64,000 nucleotides of DNA, taken from positions 124,001 through 188,000 of the forward strand of contig NZ_JACYXE010000002.1 of the NCBI RefSeq assembly GCF_014857905.1. The letters run 5' to 3'. Made by a program: the position numbers and the translations under genes. Position 1 is the stretch's first letter. Each line of letters starts with the position of its first letter. The stretch is from Agilicoccus flavus. Its GTDB lineage: Bacteria; Actinomycetota; Actinomycetes; Actinomycetales; Dermatophilaceae. A model generated the notes under the pieces. The model was given only the letters and a program-made list of their open reading frames with translations, had not been told where the DNA came from and did not search any database. Shown piece after piece: positions 26,991-36,026 of the stretch.

Positions 26991-28535
26991 TCAGCCGACG
27001 CCGGTGGCGGCCTCGCGGCGGGGGTCGCCGGCGGCCTCCAGCGCGGAGTCGGGGTGGCGCAGGCAGGCGCCGACGCCGCCGAAGAACATCGCGAGCCGCT
27101 CGTGCGCGACGGCCCGCATCCCGGTGGCGGCGGCGATCTCGGCGAGTCCGACGCCGGGCTCGTACTCGAGGTGGGCGGAACCGTCGCCGTCGAGGACGAC
27201 GTGCGCCCGGGGTGCGTCGATGGCTTCCTGCAGCGGGTGGTCGTCGAGGCAAACGCCGCCGAGCACCTGGAACAGCGCTGTCGTGATGCGGTCGGCGCCC
27301 GGGCTGCCAATGGCGAGCACGGCGCCGTCGTCGCGGCGGGCCGTGGCGGGCGCCATGTTCGACGCGAGGCGGGTGCCGGGGCGCAGCGCGTGCAGGCCCC
27401 GACGGTTGAGCTCCGGCTCGCCGAGCGCGTTGTTGAGCATGAGACCGGTGCCGGGCACCGTCACCCCGGAGCCGTAGCCCGACGACGTCGTGATCGCGCA
27501 CGCGAGGCCGTCGCTGTCGACGACGGAGACGTGGATCGTCTCGGGGGAGGAGCACACCGCCTCGAGGCCGGCCGGGCCGAGGGTGTCGAGCAGCTCGAGC
27601 AGCTCGCGGCCGGCGGTCTCGAGGTCGTGCGCCCGGTCGATGGCCCGGTAACGGTAGCCGAGGACCGTGCGCTGGATGTCGACGACGTCGGACGCGTCCG
27701 TCGCGCCCCGGGTGCGGCGCCGGTCGGCCAGGAGCCGCAGCATCGTCGTCAACACCGGACCGCCGACGGACGGCGGCGGGTTGGCGGCGATGTCCCACGC
27801 GTGCAGCCGCGACCGCAGGGCGGGCCGGGTCACGGTCCGGTACTCCTGCAGGTCGGCCAGGCCGAGCAGGCCGCCGCGTCCGGCCAGGTCGGCGGCCAGC
27901 AGGCGGGCGAGCTCGCCCGAGTAGAGCGTGGACACCCCGTCGGCGGCGATCGTCTCGAACGTCGCGGCGAGCTGCGGGCTGAGCAGCGTCTGACCCATGA
28001 CGGGCAGCGTGCCGTCCTGGCGGAGGTACGCCTTGGTCTCCGGGTCCGCGGCGAACAGCGTGTCGCCGGCCGTGCCGAGGTAGTAGGCCGACGCGCCGCC
28101 GAGCCGGAAGCCGCGGCGTGCGACGTCGATGGCCGGCGCCATCACCTCGGCCCACGGCAGGACCCCCCATCGCCCACTCGCCCGGTCGAGGGCCGCGAAC
28201 ATCCCGGGGGTGGCCACGGTTCCCGCGCCGCCGTAGATCGTCAGCCCGCCGAAGTACCCGGTCTCGTGCGCGTCGACGCCGTGCGTGAACCGCTCGGCGG
28301 CGGCGGCGCGGCCCGGCATCTCGACGTTGCCGTCGACGACGACGGGCTCGTCGCCCGGCGCCCACACGTTGACGAAGGCGCCGCCCATCGGCGACACGAG
28401 GCCGGGCTCCGTGACGGTCGCCGTGATGACGGCGGCCACCGCCGCGTCGACGGCGTTGCCGCCGGCGGCGGCGACGGACAGGGCGGCGTCCACCGGGTCG
28501 TGGCCGGGGGCGGCCACGGCGACGCGTCGGGTCAT
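26991..28535 (-). CDS. Gamma-glutamyltransferase family protein
   Basis: The 514-residue protein is of the Ntn-hydrolase GGT family. It has GGNAVDAAVAAVITATVTEPGLVSPMGGAFVNVW near the N-terminus. The autoprocessing/catalytic region ETIHVSVVDSDGLACAITTSSGYGSG keeps a threonine where GGT has its nucleophile (TIH instead of TTH), and VPGTGLMLNNALGEPELN follows. There is no signal peptide, so it is probably cytosolic, unlike classical GGT. The substrate may be a gamma-glutamyl compound or another amide. ATG with GGAGC upstream. The gene ends 13 bp from the convergent hypothetical gene. Confidence 0.85.
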   Translation of the reverse strand: MTRRVAVAAPGHDPVDAALSVAAAGGNAVDAAVAAVITATVTEPGLVSPMGGAFVNVWAPGDEPVVVDGNVEMPGRAAAAERFTHGVDAHETGYFGGLTIYGGAGTVATPGMFAALDRASGRWGVLPWAEVMAPAIDVARRGFRLGGASAYYLGTAGDTLFAADPETKAYLRQDGTLPVMGQTLLSPQLAATFETIAADGVSTLYSGELARLLAADLAGRGGLLGLADLQEYRTVTRPALRSRLHAWDIAANPPPSVGGPVLTTMLRLLADRRRTRGATDASDVVDIQRTVLGYRYRAIDRAHDLETAGRELLELLDTLGPAGLEAVCSSPETIHVSVVDSDGLACAITTSSGYGSGVTVPGTGLMLNNALGEPELNRRGLHALRPGTRLASNMAPATARRDDGAVLAIGSPGADRITTALFQVLGGVCLDDHPLQEAIDAPRAHVVLDGDGSAHLEYEPGVGLAEIAAATGMRAVAHERLAMFFGGVGACLRHPDSALEAAGDPRREAATGVG

Positions 28536-28706
28536 GGGTGCTCCGTTCGATGCGGGGCGCGGCCGGTCGGCGCGCCGTGAGGCCACCCGGCGTCCGCGCC
28601 AGGGAGGCGTTCCGGCGGTCCGGCGTTCCGGTGCGGGCAGGTCGCCCGTCCATCTTCCCACGGCGAGATCCGTGCGAAGGGCGGGAGCGAGCCTGCCGAG
28701 ATCGAG

Positions 28707-29411
28707 CTAGAAGAGCCGCGCCTCGGCGTCGTCCATGCCGCGCAGCGCCTCGTAGTCGAGCGTCACGCAGCGGATACCGCGGTCGGTGGCGAGGGTGCGC
28801 GCCTGCGGCTTGATCTCCTGGGCGGCGAAGACGCCCCGCACCGGCCCGGCGGCGCGCAGGTGCGGGTCGCGGTTCATGAGCTCGAGGTAGCGGGTGAGCT
28901 GTTCGACCCCGTCGATCTCGCCGCGGCGCTTGATCTCGACGGCCACGCTCACGCCCGCCTCGTCGCGGCACAGGATGTCGACCGGTCCGATCGCCGTCAT
29001 GTACTCGCGCCGGACGAGGCGGTAGCCCGCCCCCAGGGTGGTGATGTGTTCGGCGAGCAGCTTCTGCAGGTGCGCCTCGACCCCGTCCTTGACGAGGCCC
29101 GGGTCCACCCCGAGGGCGTGGGACGAGTCCGACAGCACCTCGAAGAGGCGGATCCGCAGCGTGTCGCCCGACTTCGGGGCTCGGACCACCCACACGGCGG
29201 TGACGCCCAGCTCGGCCTCGACCTCGTCGGGGTCGGCCTCGGCGAGGGTGCACGGCGGCGACATCCAGTTGAGCGGCTTGTACGAACCGCCGTCGCTGTG
29301 CACGAGCACCGACCCGTCGGCCTTGACGAGCAGCAGACGGGTCGCCCGGGGCAGGTGGGCCGCAAGACGGCCCTCGTAGTCGACGCTGCAGGACGCGATG
29401 ACGAGACGCAC
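28707..29411 (-). CDS. nucS: Mismatch-specific endonuclease NucS/EndoMS
   Basis: Cuts double-stranded DNA at mismatches in the non-canonical mismatch repair of actinobacteria that lack MutS/MutL. The 234-residue protein begins [38 protein letters not shown], the N-terminal dimerisation/DNA-binding domain. Its nuclease core has [36 protein letters not shown] (the D-x(n)-E-x-K motif) and the C-terminal [25 protein letters not shown]. The GTG start at 29411 is set by a -10 box 8 nt upstream, implying a leaderless mRNA. Confidence 0.95.
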   Translation of the reverse strand: MRLVIASCSVDYEGRLAAHLPRATRLLLVKADGSVLVHSDGGSYKPLNWMSPPCTLAEADPDEVEAELGVTAVWVVRAPKSGDTLRIRLFEVLSDSSHALGVDPGLVKDGVEAHLQKLLAEHITTLGAGYRLVRREYMTAIGPVDILCRDEAGVSVAVEIKRRGEIDGVEQLTRYLELMNRDPHLRAAGPVRGVFAAQEIKPQARTLATDRGIRCVTLDYEALRGMDDAEARLF

Positions 29412-29419
29412 GACGAGTC

Positions 29420-29425
29420 ACCCTA
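29420..29425 (-). promoter_or_regulatory. -10 box of a leaderless nucS promoter
   Basis: TAGGGT on the minus strand is followed by 8 nt and the GTG start codon. No Shine-Dalgarno is present. Confidence 0.45.
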
Positions 29426-29645
29426 GCGGGCCGGGAGGTCCGGCGATGACGCCCTCGGCGGGCGGCGGTTCGGGTGCCGGCGACGTCGCCCGACCGTCCG
29501 CGGGTCGGCCTCCCGGGCCTCGTGGCGCTCGAAAGGCCATTCGACGCAAGGGTGCTCGCCCTGGCAGGGTGGAAGGAGGCGACGGTGCCTCGACCACGAC
29601 GGGCCCTGCGGGGCCCTCCACCCGGAATCGACCCCAGGAGCACCG

Positions 29646-30662
29646 GTGACGCAGGCGGCCGAGCACAGCCCCAGCCACGACAAGCCGATCATGAGCAGCA
29701 TGTGGGGCTCCACGCCCCGCTGGGAACGATACGTCGCGTTCTACCGCCCGGAGCGGGTCGGCACCCTCGCCGACCACCGCCGCATGTGGTCCCTCGCCCG
29801 GGGCCGCCGCGCCGTCATCCTCCTCGGCGCGGTCTCGGTCCGGCACCGCTACCGCGACCTCGTCTTTGCCCTCGCGCTGAAGTACCTGCGCCGCCGTCCC
29901 CCGCGCGTCCTCATCACCGACGCGACGTGGGAGCCCGGCAGCCGGGCGCTCGCCGCCCGGACCCACCTGCCCGAGTCCGTGCTCGCTCGCCTCGTCCGCG
30001 GCGTGATCGGCCTCATCGACGGGCCCCACGTCCACTACGCCGTGCTGTCCCGCGACGAGATCCCCGCCTTCTCGCAGACCTGGGGCGTGCCGACGGAACG
30101 TATCGTCTTCACGCCGTTCCCCGCGACGATCCCCGCCGACACCCCCACGTCCGAGGGTGACTACGTCTTCGCCGGGGGGAACTCGCTGCGCGACTACGAC
30201 CTGCTCGAGGAGGCCCTCGAGCGGTCGGGCCAGCGGGCGGTCGTCGCCTCGACGTGGCGCCCGCGGCGCGACGTCGCCGACGTCCGGGCCGGCACGTTTC
30301 CCCATGAGGAGTACGTGCGCCTCCTCGCCGGCGCCCGCGCCGTCGTCACGCCGCTGCAGACGACGGTGCGGTCGGCCGGCCAGCAGACCTACCTCAACGC
30401 GATGCTCCTCGGCAAGGTCGCCGTCGTCACGGACGCGCCCGGCGTGCGCGACTACGTCACCGACGGGGTCACCGGCGTGATCGTGCCCCCGACGGCGGAG
30501 GCACTGGCGGCGGCGCTGCGCGACATCGCCGACCCGGCCCGAGCGGAGCACTACCGGGCGATGGGGCAGCGGGCCCGCGAGTACGTGCTCGCACACCACA
30601 CGTACGAGCGGTACTTCGACGACGCCGTCCTCGGTGCGATCGGGCTGCCGGCCTCGGTCTGA
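29646..30662 (+). CDS. Glycosyltransferase, GT4-like
   Basis: The 338-residue GT-B-fold protein has a short first domain (RRAVILLGAVSVRHRYRDLVFALALKYLRRRPPRVLITDATWEPG). After a hinge (GVPTERIVFTPFPATIP), the second domain has YVFAGGNSLRDYDLLEEALERSG, AGARAVVTPLQTTVRSAGQQTYLNAMLLGKVAVVTDAPGVRDYV and GVIVPPTAEALAAALRDI, like GT4 C-terminal domains. GTG 29646 is preceded by AGGAG. It stands alone on the plus strand and converges with the Tat lipoprotein gene; both may act on cell-surface glycans. Confidence 0.8.
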   Translation: MTQAAEHSPSHDKPIMSSMWGSTPRWERYVAFYRPERVGTLADHRRMWSLARGRRAVILLGAVSVRHRYRDLVFALALKYLRRRPPRVLITDATWEPGSRALAARTHLPESVLARLVRGVIGLIDGPHVHYAVLSRDEIPAFSQTWGVPTERIVFTPFPATIPADTPTSEGDYVFAGGNSLRDYDLLEEALERSGQRAVVASTWRPRRDVADVRAGTFPHEEYVRLLAGARAVVTPLQTTVRSAGQQTYLNAMLLGKVAVVTDAPGVRDYVTDGVTGVIVPPTAEALAAALRDIADPARAEHYRAMGQRAREYVLAHHTYERYFDDAVLGAIGLPASV

Positions 30663-30681
30663 GGTCGCCGTTTCGACCGAC

Positions 30682-30729
30682 CGGTCAGGACGCCCACCCC
30701 ACCTCGATCGGGAGGTCGAGGGCTGACCG
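30682..30729. terminator. Possible bidirectional terminator hairpin between convergent genes
   Basis: The outer arms CGGTCAG (30682-30688) and CTGACCG (30723-30729) enclose a smaller stem ACCTC/GAGGT (30701-30705/30712-30716). It sits in the 72-bp convergent gap. The stem is interrupted, so support is modest. Confidence 0.35.
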
Positions 30730-30734
30730 ATCGA

Positions 30735-32894
30735 TCAGGGGCCGTCGGGGGAGCCGGGCCGCTCGAGCTGGGCGAACGCGTCGCGGAGCTGTTCCGCTCC
30801 CCGCTTGAGGCGCTCGGTGCTGCCCACCCGGTTCCACACCGGCCAGGTCAGCGGCACCGTCACCGGGCTGCCGGGGGTCGACGACTCGATGGTCATCGCC
30901 ATGCTCCGGATCGGGGTGAGGCCGGCCTTGAACCCGTCGAGGTCGAGCACGGTGCGCGCCGACGGGTCCGCGAACGACAGCATGGACCAGGGCAGCCGGA
31001 AGATGAGGGTGGCCGGCTTGGCCGCGTCGGGGCGCTCGAGGTGCCACGTCGCCCGGGAGTCGTAGTTCGGGTCCTTCGGGTCCCACGTGCCGATGACGAG
31101 CTCACCCACCTTGAGGAAGGTGGGCGACACCTGCGTCGTCGTGCCGGGCACGACGTAGGCCGTCGACGTCGTCAGGGCGACGACGTTCCACCCGCCGACG
31201 TCGGGCAACGGCCACCAACCGGCGGGGAGCCCGTCGAGCCGGGCCGGGTCGAGCGCGGCCCGCACGAACACCTCCGCGGTGCTCATCGTCGGCACCATGC
31301 GGATCGCGATGTCGTAGACCGGCTCGCCGCTGCCCCCGGGCAGCCGCAACCCGGGGCCGGTGAGCAGGTCGAACCCGATCTCGATGGGGGAGGTGACCCG
31401 TCCGGAGAACGACATCGTCAGGTACAGCCACGACTCGTCGTGGTCGATCTGCACCTGCTGCATCCCGTTCTGCGGCGCCGAATGCACCGTGCGGGGGCCG
31501 GACCTGACCGGGTCGTGCGCGAGCAGGCCCATCCACTGGTCGGCCGTGAGGGGGTCGTGCGTGAGCACGCGGCGGGCCGGCGCGACGAGGGCGGTGCGCG
31601 GCGCGGTGTTCCACGTCGTGGCCGACCAGTCGTCGTGCCACGCGGCGTACATCCCGCCCGCGAGGCCGAGGCCGGCGTACAGGCGCAGGAGGTCGGCGCC
31701 GATGCGCAGGGCCTCCTGCTCGCTGTGCGGCCCCTGGTCCCGCTCGGCCGGGCCGTTCGACCCGGAGCCGAGCGAGCTGCTCACCCCGAAGCTGCTCACG
31801 AGCAGGGGCGTGCCGCCGTGGTGCGAGGCGAGGGCCGCGAGGTAGGCGCGGTACGGGTCCTCCTCGTTCGCGTACTGCGGCTGGCGGTCGAGGAAGTCGG
31901 GCGCGTAGGGGGCGGCCGCGTAGGCCGCGAACGTGCCGCCGGGCCAGGCCGGGGAGGCGAACACGTGCGTCGTGTCGATGCCGGGGCCGCGCTGCGCGGC
32001 GATCCGCTCGGTCGGGTGGCTGAACGGGTCGGTCTCGGGGGAGTTGCCCACTGCGAGGGGAACGGACACGCCGCGGGCCGCCTCGAGCGCCGCGAGCTCG
32101 TCGAGGCGCGCGGCGAGCCAGTGCTCCGTCGCGGACGCCTGCACCGTCGAGGAGAAGTACCGGCCCTCGTGCCGGGCCTGACCGCTGCCGGCGGCGTCGG
32201 TCGCGACGACGGTCGCGGCCGGCCAGCCGTCGCCGAGGATCCACGCCACCGTCCAGGCGGAGACGTCGGCGGCCCAGCTGCCCGTGGGGCGGGCCGCGGT
32301 CGCGCGACCCGGGCGGACGAGGTCGCCGTGGACGGCCGCGCTCGCGTCGCGCAGCGCCTGCGTGGTCGCCGTCGTGACCCGGGGTGCGGTCAACAGGTCC
32401 CGGGCCAGGGGCGGCACGGCCACGCCCTGCACGAGGTAGATCGGGCTCGTCGCGTGAGCCGCGTTGTACGCGCGCAGCTCGGCGTAGAACGCCGGCGGGT
32501 GCAGCCGCGTGAGCCGCACGATCCGGACGCCGAGCTCGGCCATCGTCCCCAGCCACCGCCGGTAGTCGGCGGCCGTCGCCGAGAAGGTGCCCGGGGCGTC
32601 GCCCGGGAGGGTCGCCTCGAGGGTGACCCCGCCCCAGAACTGCACGTCCTGGCCCAGCGTGTGCAGGACGAGGCGCTGCTGGGCCTGGACCGCCACGCAC
32701 GAGAGGCCGCCGACCGTGCGCGGATGCGGCGCCCAGGATCCGGCTCTCGAGGCGGAGGTGCTCGCGCGGCCCGTGGAGGGTCCTGCGGCGGGCGGGGCGG
32801 GCTCGGCGGTGCAACCCGCGAGAACGCCGCTCGCCCCGGCCGCGAGCGTGCCCGCGAGGAATCCGCGACGGGGCACTCCGTGCGGCGAGGTCAT
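30735..32894 (-). CDS. Tat-exported lipoprotein with glycoside-hydrolase-like barrel
   Basis: The 719-residue protein begins MTSPHGVPRRGFLAGTLAAG: the twin-arginine motif RRGFL plus a lipobox LAGC (about Cys28), so it is probably exported folded and lipid-anchored. After a Pro/Ser linker, residues about 60-450 look like a TIM-barrel hydrolase: VQFWGGVTLEA, LGVRIVRLTRLHPPAFYAEL, WTVAWILGDGWPA, LAVGNSPETDPF, TPLLVSSFGVSS, GGMYAAWHDDWSATTWN. In GH5-like enzymes the LVS(E)FG strand carries the nucleophile Glu; here it is Ser, so activity is doubtful. The C-terminal 250 residues are beta-rich. The start ATG has GAGGAG upstream. Confidence 0.7.
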   Translation of the reverse strand: MTSPHGVPRRGFLAGTLAAGASGVLAGCTAEPAPPAAGPSTGRASTSASRAGSWAPHPRTVGGLSCVAVQAQQRLVLHTLGQDVQFWGGVTLEATLPGDAPGTFSATAADYRRWLGTMAELGVRIVRLTRLHPPAFYAELRAYNAAHATSPIYLVQGVAVPPLARDLLTAPRVTTATTQALRDASAAVHGDLVRPGRATAARPTGSWAADVSAWTVAWILGDGWPAATVVATDAAGSGQARHEGRYFSSTVQASATEHWLAARLDELAALEAARGVSVPLAVGNSPETDPFSHPTERIAAQRGPGIDTTHVFASPAWPGGTFAAYAAAPYAPDFLDRQPQYANEEDPYRAYLAALASHHGGTPLLVSSFGVSSSLGSGSNGPAERDQGPHSEQEALRIGADLLRLYAGLGLAGGMYAAWHDDWSATTWNTAPRTALVAPARRVLTHDPLTADQWMGLLAHDPVRSGPRTVHSAPQNGMQQVQIDHDESWLYLTMSFSGRVTSPIEIGFDLLTGPGLRLPGGSGEPVYDIAIRMVPTMSTAEVFVRAALDPARLDGLPAGWWPLPDVGGWNVVALTTSTAYVVPGTTTQVSPTFLKVGELVIGTWDPKDPNYDSRATWHLERPDAAKPATLIFRLPWSMLSFADPSARTVLDLDGFKAGLTPIRSMAMTIESSTPGSPVTVPLTWPVWNRVGSTERLKRGAEQLRDAFAQLERPGSPDGP

Positions 32895-32986
32895 CGGTGG
32901 GCTTCTCCTCACTGCGGGGCGCGGGGGCGGGCGGTCCGCGGCACGGTCGCCGACGCGGACGCGCGCCGGGTTGAGACAATACCGCC

Positions 32987-33301
32987 ATGCCCCGCGCCAA
33001 CCGCCGTCGCCGTGACGACCGCGGATTGAGCCTCGACCGCGCGATCGGCGGCCTCGTCCGCACCGAGCACTATGCCGGGCGGCCGTTCTCGGTCCGGCGG
33101 GTCGGGCCGCGCCGCGACGGCGACGTCCGCGACTACCGGTGCCCGGGGTGTCAGCAGGCGGTGTCCTCGGCCATCGCCCACGTCGTCGCGTGGCCGGAGG
33201 ACGGCTGGGGCGGCATGGGCGGCCTCGAAGACCGGCGTCACTGGCACGAGAGCTGCTGGCGCGCGCGGGACCGCCGCCCGCCGCCCGGGTCCTATCGCTG
33301 A
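32987..33301 (+). CDS. Small conserved zinc-ribbon-like protein
   Basis: The 104-residue basic protein has an Arg-rich N-terminus (MPRANRRRRDDRG) and a probable metal site made of CPGCQ, H (IAHVV) and HWHESCW. It is of a type seen next to methylmalonyl-CoA epimerase in actinobacteria and often listed only as ATP/GTP-binding protein, a label its sequence does not justify. GACAAT lies 6 nt before the ATG, a weak candidate -10 for leaderless transcription. The function is unknown. Confidence 0.65.
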   Translation: MPRANRRRRDDRGLSLDRAIGGLVRTEHYAGRPFSVRRVGPRRDGDVRDYRCPGCQQAVSSAIAHVVAWPEDGWGGMGGLEDRRHWHESCWRARDRRPPPGSYR

Positions 33302-33377
33302 GTGCCTCCCCGGCGCCACCCCGATGGCCGTCGGCGCCCCCGGTGACCGTCGGCGACCCCCTGCGACCCTCGCGTCG

Positions 33378-33863
33378 TCAGTGACCGGCGCCGGGTTCGA
33401 CGAGCTCGACGAGGACCCCGCCCGCGTCCTTGGGGTGGACGAAGTTGATGCGGCTGCCGGCCGTGCCGCGCCTGGGCTCGGGGTAGAGCAGTCGCACCCC
33501 GCGCTCGCGGAGGGTGGCGCTCACCGCGTCGACGTCCTCGACCCGGTACGCGACCTGCTGGACCCCCACACCGTTGCGCTCGATGAACGTGGCGATGGTG
33601 GAGGACTCGTCCAACGGCGCGAGGAGCTGCACGCACGACCCGGAGTCGCCGACGCCCATCATCGCCTCGGCCACGCCCTGCTCCTCGTTGACCTCGCGGT
33701 GGAGCAGCGTCATCCCGTAGACGCGCTCGTGGAAGGCGATGGCCTCGTCGAGGTCGCGCACGGCCACGCCCACGTGGTCGATGGCGGTGAATAGGGGCGT
33801 CGGCCCGGCGGAGGGGGTGGCAGGGGTGGCGGGCCGGTGGGGGGTGGCGTCGTCGGTCGTCAT
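33378..33863 (-). CDS. mce: Methylmalonyl-CoA epimerase
   Basis: Interconverts (R)- and (S)-methylmalonyl-CoA in propionyl-CoA metabolism. The 161-residue VOC-fold protein has [24 protein letters not shown], with the metal-binding His, [46 protein letters not shown] and [19 protein letters not shown] with the final His/Glu ligands. ATG 33863 was preferred over the GTG at 33872 because TACCGT lies 7 nt upstream of the ATG. It is divergent from the thiolase gene across about 160 bp. Confidence 0.93.
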   Translation of the reverse strand: MTTDDATPHRPATPATPSAGPTPLFTAIDHVGVAVRDLDEAIAFHERVYGMTLLHREVNEEQGVAEAMMGVGDSGSCVQLLAPLDESSTIATFIERNGVGVQQVAYRVEDVDAVSATLRERGVRLLYPEPRRGTAGSRINFVHPKDAGGVLVELVEPGAGH

Positions 33864-33870
33864 GGGCCTC

Positions 33871-33876
33871 ACGGTA
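33871..33876 (-). promoter_or_regulatory. -10 box of a leaderless mce promoter
   Basis: TACCGT on the minus strand is followed by 7 nt and ATG 33863. It overlaps the alternative GTG start at 33872, which would then be untranscribed. Confidence 0.45.
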
Positions 33877-34022
33877 AAGGCCCGGCGGCCGACCCGCCCG
33901 GGTGTCGGCTCCGGCCACTAGGCTGGCGCCGACCCACCCGGCCGGACCCACGGCCCGGGCGACCCGACGCGGGGCAGGCTCCCCGCACCCATCTGCATCA
34001 CCGACGCCGGAGGCTGATCGAC

Positions 34023-35246
34023 ATGAGCGGAACCGACAACACGAAGACGAGCGTCATCGTCGCGGGGGCCCGCACCCCGACAGGCCGTCTCCTCGGCGGG
34101 CTCAAGGACCTGAGCGGCGCCCAGCTCGGCGGGATCGCCATCAAGGGCGCGCTCGAGAAGTCGGGCGTCTCGCCGGACCAGGTCGACTACGTCATCATGG
34201 GCCAGGTCCTCACGGCCGGGGCCGGCCAGATCCCCGCCCGCCAGGCGGCCCACGAGGGCGGCATCCCCATGTCCGTGCCCGCCCTGACCATCAACAAGGT
34301 GTGCCTCTCGGGCATCGACGCCATCGCCCTCGCCGACCAGCTCATCCGAGCCGGTGAGTTCGAGGTCGTCGTCGCCGGTGGCCAGGAGTCGATGACGAAC
34401 GCACCGCACCTGCTCGCCAAGAGCCGCTCGGGCTTCAAGTACGGCGACGTGGGCCTCAAGGACCACATGGACTACGACGGCCTGTGGGACGCCTTCACCG
34501 ACCAGGCGATGGGCGGGCTCACCGAGGAGGCCAACTCGGGCGACAAGGAGCTCACCCGCGCCGAGCAGGACGAGTTCTCGGCCCGCAGCCACCGCCTCGC
34601 CGCCCAGGCGACCGAGGAGGGCCGCTTCGCGGACGAGATCGTCCCCGTCTCCATCCCGCAGCGCAAGGGCGACCCGGTCGTCGTGGACAGCGACGAGGGC
34701 ATCCGCAAGGGCACGACGGCCGAGAGCCTCGGCAAGCTCCGCCCGGCCTTCCGCAAGGACGGCACGATCACCGCCGGGTCGGCCTCGCAGATCAGCGACG
34801 GCGCGGCAGCCGTCGTCGTCATGAGCAAGGCCAAGGCCGAGGAGCTGGGCCTGACCTGGCTCGCCGAGATCGGCGCGCACGGCGTCGTCGCCGGCCCCGA
34901 CTCGACGCTGCAGAGCCAGCCCGCGCGGGCCATCGTCAAGGCGTGCGAGAAGGAGGGCATCGACCCGGCCGGTCTCGACCTGTACGAGATCAACGAGGCG
35001 TTCGCCGCGGTCGGCGTCGTCTCGAGCCGCGAGCTCGGCCTCGACGCGCAGCAGATCGAGGAGAAGGTCAACGTCGACGGCGGCGCGATCGCCCTCGGCC
35101 ACCCGATCGGCGCCTCGGGCGCCCGCATCACGCTGCACCTCGCCAACGAGCTCAAGCGCCGCGGCGGCGGCGTCGGCGTCGCCGCCCTGTGCGGCGGCGG
35201 CGGCCAGGGCGACGCGCTCATCCTGCGCGTGCCCGCCCAGAGCTGA
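34023..35246 (+). CDS. Acetyl-CoA C-acetyltransferase (thiolase)
   Basis: Condenses or cleaves acetyl-CoA/acetoacetyl-CoA. The 407-residue protein carries all thiolase II motifs: [15 protein letters not shown] with the nucleophile Cys, [32 protein letters not shown], and [13 protein letters not shown] with the second catalytic Cys. ATG 34023 has GGAGG about 10 nt upstream. Divergence from mce is a common actinobacterial arrangement. A perfect 16-bp hairpin follows 7 bp after the stop. Confidence 0.95.
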   Translation: MSGTDNTKTSVIVAGARTPTGRLLGGLKDLSGAQLGGIAIKGALEKSGVSPDQVDYVIMGQVLTAGAGQIPARQAAHEGGIPMSVPALTINKVCLSGIDAIALADQLIRAGEFEVVVAGGQESMTNAPHLLAKSRSGFKYGDVGLKDHMDYDGLWDAFTDQAMGGLTEEANSGDKELTRAEQDEFSARSHRLAAQATEEGRFADEIVPVSIPQRKGDPVVVDSDEGIRKGTTAESLGKLRPAFRKDGTITAGSASQISDGAAAVVVMSKAKAEELGLTWLAEIGAHGVVAGPDSTLQSQPARAIVKACEKEGIDPAGLDLYEINEAFAAVGVVSSRELGLDAQQIEEKVNVDGGAIALGHPIGASGARITLHLANELKRRGGGVGVAALCGGGGQGDALILRVPAQS

Positions 35247-35253
35247 CCCCCCC

Positions 35254-35288
35254 GGCCGACCGGGCGATCGCGGATCGCCCGGTCGGCC
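35254..35288 (+). terminator. Thiolase terminator
   Basis: Perfect 16-bp arms (GGCCGACCGGGCGATC at 35254-35269 and its complement at 35273-35288) around a 3-nt loop, starting 7 bp after the stop codon. There is no long T-tract. Confidence 0.8.
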
Positions 35289-35551
35289 TCGGCTCCGGTC
35301 CTGAGACGGCACGTTCTGCCGGCCGTCTGGGCCGCGGGGCTCTGCGGGCTGCCGCCCACGCGGGCCGCCGGGGCCGCGCATGCGTCCTCGCCGAGATGCT
35401 GCGCGAATTCGCCCGGACCGTCCACGACGGCCGGCTCAGCGCGCACGTGCTTGCCGCGGACCTGCGCCGGCGCGGCGATCGACCCGCGGCCACGACTCCG
35501 GTCGGCTCGACCCGGCCCGACGGCGCGGGCCGGCACGCCTCTGCCGCGCCG

Positions 35552-35665
35552 ACGAACCATTCGGGCCGGGTCGAGGTCCCGACCGACACCCCCGTCCGGT
35601 CGTTCGCGCTGGTCAGGGCGTTATCGCCCCGGGTCCGTCCCGATCGACCCGGCCCGAATGGTTCG
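35552..35665. repeat. 114-bp element with 23-bp inverted ends, copy 1 (MITE/REP-like)
   Basis: Perfect 23-bp inverted repeats at 35552-35574 and 35643-35665 with the core AACCATTCGGGCCGGGT flank a 68-bp interior. A second copy with the same core ends is at 45028-45151. The interiors differ, apart from GATCG next to the right end and a nearby CGGGTCCG. There is no open frame inside. Confidence 0.7.
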
Positions 35666-35767
35666 TGACGCCGGGCGCCGGCCCCGAACCGGGCCTCGGG
35701 GTCGGCGGTCTGAGCGGTCTCGCCGCCGTCACGGTCACCGTCACCGTCACCGCCGAGCCAGGTGCCA

Positions 35768-35879
35768 GAGCACCTGGGCGGAGCGGCAGCCGCCCGAGCA
35801 CCTACGCGGAGGGGCAGCCGCCCGAGCACCTGGGCGGAGGGGCAGCCGCCCGAGCACCTGGGCGGAGGGGCAGCCGTCG
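35768..35879. repeat. Four tandem 28-bp repeats
   Basis: Units begin at 35768, 35796, 35824 and 35852. Each reads GAGCACCTGGGCGGAGGGGC followed by AGCCGCCC, with one or a few substitutions; unit 2 has CTACGCGGA and unit 4 ends AGCCGTCG. The near-identity suggests recent slippage or duplication. Confidence 0.85.
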
Positions 35880-36014
35880 TGGGCCTCGCGGGCGAAGCGA
35901 CGCCGGCCTCGCCGGCGGTCGTTCGTGTTCTCTCACCGTGTGGTCGTGTGGGCCGCGGCCCGGGTGGAGCGCGGCCTGCTACCCACGTCCCGGCGAGCGC
36001 CCAGGCCGGCGCCC

Positions 36015-36020
36015 TACCGT
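36015..36020 (+). promoter_or_regulatory. -10 box of a leaderless promoter (DUF4184 gene)
   Basis: TACCGT is followed by 6 nt and the GTG at 36027, without a Shine-Dalgarno. It supports this start, which gives the family's VPLTFAHPVAVLP opening. Confidence 0.45.
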
Positions 36021-36026
36021 CGCCGG

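Larger units (their letters stand above)
35289..36014. other. 726-bp repeat-rich gap without a convincing gene
   Basis: No open frame here has a recognisable protein family. The segment holds an inverted-repeat element (35552-35665), a run of GTCACC-type hexamers (about 35728-35751) and four tandem 28-bp units (35768-35879). It looks like an accumulation site for repeats between the thiolase terminator and the promoter of the DUF4184 gene. Confidence 0.6.

Noticed and set aside
26515-29643. Open frame of over 1000 codons on the minus strand across the GGT and nucS region
   Set aside because: It reads Arg/Pro-rich nonsense over two well-supported genes in other frames.
35768-35879. CRISPR array
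   Set aside because: The 28-bp units are directly contiguous without unique spacers, so it is a plain tandem repeat.
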